Shown here: positions 55,954-64,000 of the stretch, one piece after another
Layout: each line of letters starts with the position of its first letter
How positions within the stretch are numbered: position 1 is the first letter of the stretch
From: Orientallactaga sibirica
Lineage: Eukaryota > Chordata > Mammalia > Rodentia > Dipodidae
DNA: 64,000 nucleotides
NCBI GenBank assembly: GCA_036365145.1
Contig: JAEOAD010000015.1
Coordinates: 10,099,501-10,163,500, forward strand
Direction: 5' to 3'
Program-made: the position numbers and the translations under genes
The notes under the pieces: generated by a model
The model's input: the letters and a program-made list of their open reading frames with translations, nothing else
Told to the model about the DNA's origin: nothing
The model's database searches: none

Positions 55954-56684
55954 TGTTTAAAATGGGTATACATACATCCAGCTAATCAGGAGTCCCCTCA
56001 CACTGAACAGATGATACTGATAGCAATTTATGTGACGTACTCTCACAACTCAGGTAAGGACTATACATACCATGCACCCATGCTTGGGAGCAGAGTGGAA
56101 TAGAAGGTCATGCTTTGAAGTGACAGGAGGGCGGGATATCCCTTGGTTTCCTGAGAGGATATATTTATGAAGTGGGTTCAGGGGGCTAAAACTCATTAGG
56201 TTAAGGACAGTGTGAGGTGTAGGTTCAGCTAAGAGGAGACCTGGCCAGATAGAAAGTTCTTCCCATTGGTGAAAGCAGATCTGGCCAGAACGGGGAAACA
56301 CAAGGTTAAGCCTATAGGATCCTATGAGGCTAAAAGTTGTAAACACAGCACACAGAATTTCAGATTTTCAGTACAAATGGGTTCCTATGGCGGGAGAAAA
56401 TGGGATAGAAATGGGGAAAATAAAACACAAATCAGATCTTTATATAAGTCTGGCTGAAGCTGGAGGCTATACACCTGAGACCCTCAAAAATAAATCACAT
56501 CATTTTTTTTTAGAAACAAAAGGAAAGAATAAGGCTCAGGTTGGGTGGGGGAAGCAAGGCTGTCAAAGACAAGTAGGCTGCAGGCCAAGGGTCTGTGTTC
56601 TCGCAGAAGAGAAAATGCTATTTGTTACAAAATGTCCTGAGAGCGATTGCCCATTGAGATAGCAAGAAATAAAACTTCAAAAGG
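55954..56684. other. No feature recognised
   Basis: About 730 bp with overlapping frames on both strands (98 and 112 codons) and no domain. Confidence 0.4.
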
Positions 56685-56770
56685 AGTTTAATGGCTGAGC
56701 TCAGCAGATTGGGTGGTAAGGCGGACTGCGCAGTGTGAGAGAGCAGAGCCCCAGCAGGCAGGACCAGGCT
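56685..56770 (+). repeat. Direct repeat, copy 2
   Basis: 'aatggctgagctcagcagat' and 'tgggtggtaaggcggactgc' correspond to 55025-55110. Upstream 'gaaataaaacttcaaaagga' also parallels 'gagtgaaacttcagacag'. The pair could be the two ends of one old element or two copies of a dispersed repeat. Confidence 0.6.
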
Positions 56771-57286
56771 GCCTGCAGCCCACAGAGTGGCTCATAATTT
56801 GTTGTTCTCTCTCCCTCTTGCAGACAGGCTGGCCAGGGAAAACCGTACTGTTACCTTCCAGAGTCCACATATGACTGGGCCACCTAATAAAATGTAATGA
56901 GACCAGTTATAACCAAGAAGCTTCTAGATGTCAGGAGAAACTTCCAGAAAGACAAGGCTAAGATCAGCAAGTACAGCTGCTTCACTCTATTCTATAGCAT
57001 GAAGTGGGGGTAGGGTCTGCTGAGCCATCATATCACCCTTCTAAAACTCAGCATGATATCACTGTGAGCCGGCTGCACCCACACATCTAGCAACCCCCCC
57101 TCAAAGGAAACCTGCCTTTCTCTCAAGGGAGTCAACTATTCAGAGATATGTCACCCCTTGTCCCCATAATCCTCTTTCAGATATGGCAAAACACATCCTG
57201 AACTAGAAAGACTCCAAGACTCAGGAGGAATCTCTCTGTGCAAGAAGTATGGAAAGGAAGCAGGATACTGTCTCTCTCTCCAACCC
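56771..57286. other. No feature recognised
   Basis: An acceptor-like 'ctctctccctcttgcag' (ending 56822) and an AATAAA at 56886-56891 occur on the plus strand. Nothing else supports a terminal exon. Confidence 0.35.
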
Positions 57287-57318
57287 CCATACACACACAC
57301 ACACACACACACACACAG
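57287..57318 (+). repeat. (AC)n microsatellite
   Basis: About 15 AC units. Confidence 0.95.
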
Positions 57319-58179
57319 CATAAAGAAACCTCACACAGACTTTTCACACCTTGGTATAACAAGGAGGAATATAGAAGTGTCAAATCCAGCCTCACCCACC
57401 ATTGTCTGTCTTCCGGCAAGTTATTACAAGACTCATTCAGGGTCTCTAACAAAGCATTTCTCTTCTGAGCATCTATTTCCCAACAGATGAGAGTGCAGTT
57501 TGCCTTTCTAGGTCCTGACGAGTGAAAAATTGGGCAGGAAAATGGATGAGAAAGAGGTAGATATATGAAGCCCTGGAAAACTGCCTAACAGGCAGCAATG
57601 ACAGACTCCCTTTTGTTGGATTCTCATGGAAACTGAGGCAAGGGGTCCTTGTAGCTGGAGGGAATAGAGACAAGTTCTGCTTTGATCAGATGGGATCGGG
57701 GCTCTCCTCCAGTCTAGTTAGCTGCAGTCTTTCTGTCCCAGCCACATAGCCACACAAATGACACCTCCCACTGAACCATAGGTTATCAGCTGATCTCACT
57801 GGCAATTGAGCTGACAGACATCTGTCCTCCTCTCTGCTTTGATGTGGGAACCACAGCAATGTTCAGAATTGTTTCCTGAGCCATTCAACCAGCTCTGTGG
57901 TGTTTCCCTTCAGTGGGATGTGCAGCTTTGCCATAAAACAAAACCGTCTTTGAAATCAGTTCTCAGAGGCTGCTCCCTGGAAGTGGCCCAGGTTATTTTT
58001 ATTTTTCCTATAGGGTCAAGGCCATAACTTGGGCTCCAATGTCTCCAAAATAAATTTGTATGTATACTGTCCTTAAAACATGAATACTAGACTGTTTCCT
58101 TCACATGGGCAGCAACATGCCAAATTCTATCCAATTAATTCCCACTTTGTAGTCCATAAAGCCCCAGGGACCTTTATGG
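57319..58179. other. No feature recognised
   Basis: About 860 bp without a named repeat. Confidence 0.4.
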
Positions 58180-59300
58180 AGTCTATAAGGTCAAGACTAC
58201 TTTCACAATGTTATCAAGATAATATTTGCTTTTTCCCCCTGGTGGCACTTTTATCAATGGTAAAATACTAGTAGTGGTATTGTTCAATGAACAAACAAAA
58301 TCTGGAAAACTTCTGTCTTCCACTATGAGCTTGGCAGCTTCCCAATACTTGCATATTGTTCTTGGGGGATGAGTAGCTGGATTCAAGAATGTGGCTGTAT
58401 TTTATATTGTCTCATTAAATGCCTTGATCAACATTTGGTAGATCTGAATAACTCAGTGAACCAGTGTTTCCAAGACAATCAATGTAGTATGTTAAAGTTG
58501 AGATATCTATACCAACCCCTCCAAGATTCAGGGAACATGGTGGAAGAGCAGGCAGAAAGAATGAAGGAGTTAGGCGATGAAGAAGAGTGATTCTTTCAGA
58601 CACTATCTTTCAGATACAAAGTAATCATTACATTGTGACGATACCGTAGCTGTTAATCGAGCTCACCAACAATTCAACATGGATGATGGGGGAGGGTGAA
58701 AAAGGTCATCAAGATAGAATAGGGTCTAGTTGGAAAGAAGGAGTTCAGTGAAGGATAGGCCAGGAGGGACAAGGGAAGGTATTGGGAGGGAATGATAATC
58801 AGATTACATTTTATTCATGTATGAAAATTCTCAATAAAAAAGCTTTTAAAAATTACCATGCATGGGTAAAAATTTATATATAAACAACATGATAAACCAG
58901 TGGGTTTTACTGTAATAGGGCTCAAAAGAGTTCACTAATAGGGTGCCAGGTCCCACATCGTCACTAACTCTTACATACTGGTTAAATTTGATGTAGAGTC
59001 ACAGAATTTATAGAATTATCTCCAAGATGAATAAAATTCCTCATTTTTCAAATTATGCGTCTATGTGAGGCTGAGTTTTCTCTACTGTCTTAACCAGAAA
59101 AAAAGTATCCACAGAAAAAGATATCATTATTGGGAACATGTCGATGCTCAGGGATAATGGTCAATAGTATTTTCCCTTCAGTGAACAGGCCAATAAAAGG
59201 CAAGAACACAGAAAGTAGTTATGAGAAGTGATCCATCTGCTATTTAACTATAGTTAAAGAGATTTACTAAAATGTAGAACAAACCACACTTCTCTTGCAT
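58180..59300 (+). mobile_element. Possible old hAT-type transposon relic, interrupted by L1
   Basis: 'ctataaggtcaagactactt' followed by 'tcacaatgttatcaagataa', and further on 'gtctatgtgaggctgagttt', recall a mammal-wide element whose internal part derives from a hAT-like transposase. The pieces lie on both sides of the L1 at 58490-58865. Stops are frequent. The assignment is from memory of the consensus and weak. Confidence 0.32.
58490..58865 (+). repeat. L1 3' end
   Basis: 'ccctccaagattcagggaac', 'gaacatggtggaagagc', 'gatgggggagggtgaaaaag' and 'catgtatgaaaattctcaat' plus 'aaaaaagc' form the last part of the L1 3' UTR and its tail. Confidence 0.72.
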
Positions 59301-59317
59301 TGTTTAGGAAAAAATTG

Positions 59318-59625
59318 TTTTTCCTTATTTTAAATTTATTATTTAACATATTGCATACTGGTCATATCCCCACCAGATTAAACTGTATGTCCCCTCTCCT
59401 TCTCCTCCATTCTCCTGAGAGCCTTCCCAATGGGGTTATCAGCATTCACTGTGGGGTCATGATTGCACAGTCAGTCTCTGTGGGAGGGACAATGCCTCAA
59501 GATACTCCTTCCCATTGTGGCTCTTAGAATTTCTTCACCCTCTCTTTCACAATGTTTCCTGAGCCTTGGAGGGCATGCTGCTAATCTCCTTTAATGCTGA
59601 GCTCTCAACAGTCTCTGGTTTTCTG
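59318..59625 (-). repeat. L1 3' UTR, minus strand
   Basis: In reverse complement the order is 'ccctccaaggctcaggaaac', 'aattctaagagccacaatgg', 'aaccccattgggaaggctct' and then an A/T-rich end at the low coordinate. This is the L1 3' UTR in the opposite orientation to the next feature. Confidence 0.6.
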
Positions 59626-59935
59626 CTTTGATGAATTTAGAGTCTCCTTACCATCTATTCCCATGGCCATCCTACCAAAAGCAACACACAGATTCAATGA
59701 AATTCCAATCAATATTCCAGCACTGTTCTTCACAGAAATAGAAAAAAATGTTTTCAAAATTCACATGGAAGCACAAAATCCTCAGATAGCCAAAAATAGC
59801 CTCAACAAAAAGAACATTATGGGTGTTATCACTGTACTTGATTTCAAGATATACTACAAAGCCATAGTAATAAAAATAGTATCATGGTACTGGCACAAAA
59901 ACAGACACATAGATCAAAGGAAGTAGAACTGAAAC
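59626..59935 (+). pseudogene. L1 ORF2 fragment
   Basis: The plus-strand frame at 59594-59926 reads ATHRFNEIPINIPALFFTEI and DFKIYYKAIVIKIVSWYWHK. This is the well conserved part of L1 ORF2 that follows the reverse transcriptase domain. The copy keeps about 95 codons open but lacks the reverse transcriptase core and the C-terminal end, so it cannot encode an active protein. Confidence 0.85.
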
Positions 59936-59962
59936 ACTATTTTTATTAAAATATGTTATTTG

Positions 59963-60003
59963 GGGCTGGGGATATAGCTCAGTGATACAGTGCTTGCCTA
60001 GGC
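59963..60003 (+). repeat. ID-type SINE head fragment
   Basis: About 40 bp, 'ggggctggggatatagctca' and 'gtgatacagtgcttgcctag', match the start of the rodent ID element (derived from tRNA-Ala, related to BC1). The rest of ID is absent. Confidence 0.72.
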
Positions 60004-60920
60004 TTTTGGTTTCCCACCAGAAATAGATAGTAAGACCCTATTGCTGAAGACTCCACATGCCTGGGCTGCAAGGTTACCAAGAAATCAAACTGGGGCTGAA
60101 CTGAAAATCTCCTCCCTGCAGACCAGCTGACAGAAAGCTGGAAAAAGCTGCACTTCATGCAGCCCTATGGGTGACAAAATCATCAGCAGTGAAAACAGTG
60201 AACGCTGCAACCCTAAAGTTTGGCCAGTCAGTCCAAATGACTGAACAAGTGCAATAGTGGCATGTTTGTTATGGGGGAAACCAACTGCTCTAATTGGACT
60301 GGGGACCTGCTCTATAGGAGAGAGTACATGCCTGGTACTGAAAAGCCTGTGGTGGGGGAGGTCATGAGCCTTAGGAGGGTAACACCTGCTCTTGTCTGGC
60401 TGAATGCATATATTTTGCCCAACAAACTGTCCTGTAAGCACTTTACTTAATGTTCATATCCATATATTAATGCTATTCTCACTTTTGGTTAGAGAAGCTT
60501 CTCTTTTCAGAAGGTGGTGACCACTGGGATGACCCAAAAGGCATCATAGTGCTGAGAAAAAGTGACAGAGGAGTATTCAGCCCTGAAACATCTTTATCAC
60601 ACCTTCCAAGGCTCAGAGTCCTCTATGGAAAAGGTGGAAGGAAGAATGTAAGAGCCAAAGGAAGGGTAGGACTGCTTCAGTACAATCATCCAGACAGAAA
60701 TTGGCTTTGACATACATGACCTCTTAGTGTACCTTCACAAGACCCTCATAAGAGGAGGAAAAGATGATGACATCAAAGTGAAAGAGAGACTAATGGATAG
60801 AGGGAAGAGATAGATAGAGTGTGGATTTGTGAAGCAGAAAGTGGGAGAGGGAAGGGAATTATCAAGGTTTATTGTCTGTAAATATGGATGCTATCAATAG
60901 AAAAAAGGCCATCACTATAT
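59996..60920 (+). repeat. L1 3' region and 3' UTR
   Basis: 'tagtaagaccctattgctga', 'gcaatagtggcatgtttgtt', 'ccttccaaggctcagagtcc', 'agaatgtaagagccaaagg' and 'tgaaagagagactaatggat' follow in the L1 3' UTR order known from 25855 and 62145. Confidence 0.68.
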
Positions 60921-61356
60921 AGGAGAGATAAAATCATGAAAGTGAAAGAGGTTTCCTAGAATGTGCATTTACAGTCGAGAGAGAGAGCAACCTGAGACAT
61001 AACCATAGGAAACAAAAGAATTGAGGAAAACAAGTTCATGAGGAAGACCAAGAAGGAGAAAGCAAAGAGGCACCAAGATAATGAAGAAAATAAGATGTCA
61101 TGAATGAAAATGAGCCCAAGAATGAGGGAGTGGGGAACATTGTCAAATGTTGCAGAAAATATAGTAAGGCAAAGACTAAAAGTTGTTATTTGGTTTGGAA
61201 ATTAGGAAGTTAATGGATACCTTAACAAGAATGGATTATTGTTTCCATCAATAGTAGATTGATGGGAGTAGATTGCTATAGATTAATAAATCCTTGGAAA
61301 GTAGATAAATGAATGATATTAATAATCTTTGAAAAGGCATGAGTAAGAAGAGAGAA
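60921..61356. other. No feature recognised
   Basis: About 435 bp, A-rich, without a named repeat. Confidence 0.4.
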
Positions 61357-61860
61357 AGGGACTGGCTTAGAGGTTAAGGCGCTTGCCAGCAAAGCCAAAG
61401 GACCCAGGTTTGATTTCCCAGTACCCACTATAAAGGCACTTTCAAAAAGCACAAGGTGGGGGCTGGAGAGATGGCTTAGTGGCTAAGGTGCCTGCCTCCT
61501 AAGCCTAAGAACGCTGGTTCCAATCTCCAGCGGTTCCAATCTCCAGGTCCCATGTTTAGCCAGATGCAAACTGAGGCAAGGGCGCAATGCCGCACTTGCC
61601 CACAAGGGGGCACACACATCTGGATTTCGTTCACAGCAGCTGAGAGACTGCTGGCACGCCCATTTCTGTCTCCCTCTCCCTCTCTGTCTATCTCTCTCTG
61701 TCTCTCTCTCCAAAAATAAATAAAATATAATAAAAAAAATTTTAAAAAAGCACAAGGTGGTACATGCATCTGGAGTTCGTTTGCAGTGGCTAGAGGCCCT
61801 GGCACACCCATTCTCCCTCTCTCTCTTTATTTCTCTCTCAAATAAATAAATAAAATATTT
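61357..61860 (+). repeat. DIP SINE (type I), interrupted by a type III DIP
   Basis: The head (61357-61459) runs to 'agcacaaggtgg'. The body resumes at 61761 with 'tacatgcatctggagttcgt' and ends (CT)n and (AAAT)n. A second DIP lies between. Confidence 0.94.
61460..61744 (+). repeat. DIP SINE (type III) inserted in a DIP
   Basis: Type III middle: 'gaggcaagggcgcaatgccg' and 'gcccacaagggggcacac'. The 16-bp target duplication aaaaagcacaaggtgg is perfect at 61444-61459 and 61745-61760. The word ggttccaatctccag occurs twice in a row near 61516-61545, a small tandem duplication not seen in the other type III copies. Confidence 0.96.
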
Positions 61861-62144
61861 TAGAAAGGAGATTAAATGTTCACTAACTGAGGGCTTAAGA
61901 GTTATTTATTTTTATGAAGCTTTCTTCCTTTGTGTAATACTGAAGAAACTAGGTATGCTTAGAGACTGAGGAAAATAAGCAATAGGGGAAAAGTGAAGAA
62001 TCAAAACAAAATAAAATGTGCTCAGTTTAGAAACAATGGTTTGAGTGAGATATTGAGGGCAGGCGATGCCTCTAACTGTCCAGCCTCAGGTGAGAAGGGT
62101 TGGGGCTGGGTATGCATTTATGAGGAATTGAGGTCAAGTGGAAT
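61861..62144. other. No feature recognised
   Basis: About 280 bp, A-rich, nothing I can name. Confidence 0.35.
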
Positions 62145-62460
62145 AGCTCATGCCTAGAGGCCTCATTTAGTATAAGAGGAAGTCATATAAAGTGGTCATT
62201 GCATTTATGGCCTCACAGCAATTGTCATCTCCTGCACAAGAATTGCATAATACTGGGTCCATCAACATTCATCATGGATGATGGAGAAGAGCAAAAATGA
62301 TATCAAAATAGAAAAGGGACTAGTTGGAAAAAAAGAAGGAATTCAGTGGAAGGGTTACAAAGGAAGAAGAACAAAGGAAAGTAATGGGAGAAGATTATGA
62401 TAAAAAACATTATGTGCATTTATGAAAATTATTAATAAAAATTTTTAAAGAGGACGCATA
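62145..62460 (+). repeat. L1 3' end
   Basis: 'gtggtcattgcatttatggc' with 'ctcacagcaattgtcatctc', 'atcatggatgatggagaaga', 'gaaaagggactagttggaaa' and 'atgaaaattattaataaaaa' form the L1 3' UTR end. Confidence 0.75.
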
Positions 62461-63294
62461 CACCTAAAGTCATCATGGAAGGTATTGTTGGGGTGTCATG
62501 AGGACAGTAAAGCTTTGGAATAGTTACTGTGGATACTACAAATCAGAGCTAAGGTATCAAATGTGAATTGGAAGGTCTGAATTAGATCCAAGGGGAAAAG
62601 ATGAAATTCCATTTAGAGCACAGACAGCACAGCTGTCTGAAGCAGAAGATAAACAACACTCATATTCTGGCAAGGTAGATATCACCCAGAAAGCACAGCC
62701 AACACAATCTACCCACTCACTTACCAGTTCAGCTAGCCAGCAGGCAGTACTGTCAGTGTCCTTATAATTAACGTCACTACAGAGTGGATTAATATAGCTT
62801 CTCTGTCTCACTTCCTTCATCTGACAATTGTCCACAAGCATATCAAGTCCACAGCCCTGATAACATGTACCTACAATGTCCTACCTTTCCCAATGCCATG
62901 CCCAATGAGAGGCTCTCATTTCCCTGAGATCCTGACCTCCTACTCTTTCCCACAGGCTGAGCATCTGAGAACTAAAACATAGCATCTCCTGGCCCACTTC
63001 ATTTCAAATAAGGAGCAAAGGATGAAAGAGAGCTAAAGAAAAGAATGAGTGGAGGAGAATAGTAAACACATTAATCTTGTTTATCTACAAAAAATAATGT
63101 GGAGACAGCAGAAATAGAAATAGTTCTTTCTTGTATAGCAGGTAAACTGAAAAACTAGAACTACTAAAAATGAACCCCATCTCCTTAAGGAGTTGTGTTG
63201 ACTCACAATAATAATAAGAAGAAGAAGAATAAATAGACGTTGGTTGAGCCTTTCCTGTACTTTGATCTTGTTACTCCTCCAACAGTTTAACATG
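62461..63294. other. No feature recognised
   Basis: About 830 bp. A (AAT/AAG)-rich patch lies at 63208-63230. A 94-codon minus-strand frame at 62557-62841 shows no domain. Confidence 0.4.
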
Positions 63295-63370
63295 AATTAT
63301 TTAATTTAATCCTCACTATAAACCTTTGAATAAACTAAAAGCTAAAGAAGTGAAGAAACTTGTCCAAAGG
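63295..63370 (-). repeat. MIR-like fragment
   Basis: 'atttaatttaatcctcacta' then 'gtgaagaaacttgtccaaag' is the reverse complement of the MIR 3' half. Confidence 0.5.
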
Positions 63371-63760
63371 TATTTGCATGCCAATGTTCATTGAAATATT
63401 GTTCATAACAGTCAAAAGGTGTACACTACCCACCCATCAAAGGATGAATAAATAAACCAACTGTGATATATGCATACAATGGAAATGCTATTCGGCCACA
63501 CATGAAACAAAGGTCTGGGACATGCCATAAATAACATGCATGGCTGCACCATGAAAATATTACATCCAGTGAAATAAGGTAAATACAAAAAGACAAATGT
63601 CCCATGATCTCACTTATATGAAATACCTAGGATAGACAAATTCTTAGGGACAGGAAGTAGATTAGAGGACATAGAGGCTTGCAAAAGGAAAGGGATAAGG
63701 AATTAGTGCTTAGAGTTTCTGTTTAGAGTAATGAAAACAGTGGTAAGCGTTGAGTAACAT
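63371..63760 (+). repeat. Ancient L1 3' fragment (L1M-like)
   Basis: 'aatgttcattgaaatattgt', 'cacccatcaaaggatgaata', 'tgatatatgcatacaatgga' and 'cactccatgatct'-type text ('cccatgatctcacttatatg') follow the order of an old mammalian L1. It is strongly diverged. Confidence 0.55.
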
Positions 63761-64000
63761 TGTGAAAATTCATACCCACTAAAGTATACACTTAAAATGA
63801 TTAGGAGGGCAAATTTTTCCTATGTTTCACCACATTCCTATAAAAACAAATTCTGGAATGACAACAAAGAAAATTTTCCAAAGTTCTGAAAGCCAGTAAG
63901 AAAGGGATATATAGCACTTTGGATGCAGAGAGCTATTATTTAATTTAATTTTTATTTTATTCTATATAAATTACAACAGGATACACTCTTTTATCCCCTC
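63761..64000. other. No feature recognised
   Basis: AT-rich end of the window. The last 60 bp might be the start of a minus-strand L1 tail cut by the window edge. Confidence 0.3.

Noticed and set aside
56800..56895. Strong acceptor-like site followed by AATAAA, suggesting a terminal exon
   Set aside because: Only about 65 bp lie between them and no upstream donor is evident; these motifs are common by chance.
59996..60920. Possible processed pseudogene
   Set aside because: The sequence repeats phrases found at five other places in the window and matches an L1 3' UTR, so it is a repeat and not a gene copy.

Overview
The window is mammalian nuclear DNA, almost certainly from a rodent and most likely from a jerboa relative (Dipodoidea). 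I see no gene of known function, no functional RNA gene, no CRISPR array and no CpG island. The organism call rests on the repeats. At least 23 copies of a tRNA-derived SINE are present, with a 5' end like 'ggctggagagatggct', a body ending in (CT)n and a (AAAT)n tail. This matches what I know of DIP, the jerboa member of the rodent B2 SINE superfamily. They sit beside B1 monomers, a B4 and an ID fragment, MT/MaLR LTRs, rodent-type L1 3' ends and older mammal-wide repeats (MIR, L2, MLT1, hAT).

Layout. 1-12 kb: sparse SINEs, a 280-bp purine microsatellite, an MLT1-like LTR, and at 7.9-9.2 kb an old SINE split by both an MT LTR and an L1. 12-26 kb: LTRs with 5-bp target duplications, B4, B1, DIP, MIR, MLT1, a 66-bp tandem repeat, and an LTR-like element holding a DIP. 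26-36 kb: L1 3' ends, CA repeats, a hAT-type DNA transposon and an MT LTR. 36-39 kb: an L1 carrying two DIP insertions, followed by four DIPs head to tail. 41-51 kb: dense nested repeats, including a decayed class I endogenous retrovirus (gag, protease, start of pol) on the minus strand, cut by an MT LTR. 51.3-55.2 kb: the longest stretch with no recognised repeat. 55-64 kb: a candidate unannotated exon on the minus strand, hAT-like and L1 relics, and a DIP inside a DIP.

Function. This looks like intergenic or deep intronic DNA. The strongest observations are insertion histories dated by target-site duplications, three DIP length variants side by side, the retroviral relic, and a 293-bp minus-strand segment with branch point, acceptor, open frame and donor in the right order. 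Several repeat-free AT-rich blocks could be regulatory, but that needs cross-species alignment. All family names come from recognising sequence by eye, not from a database search.
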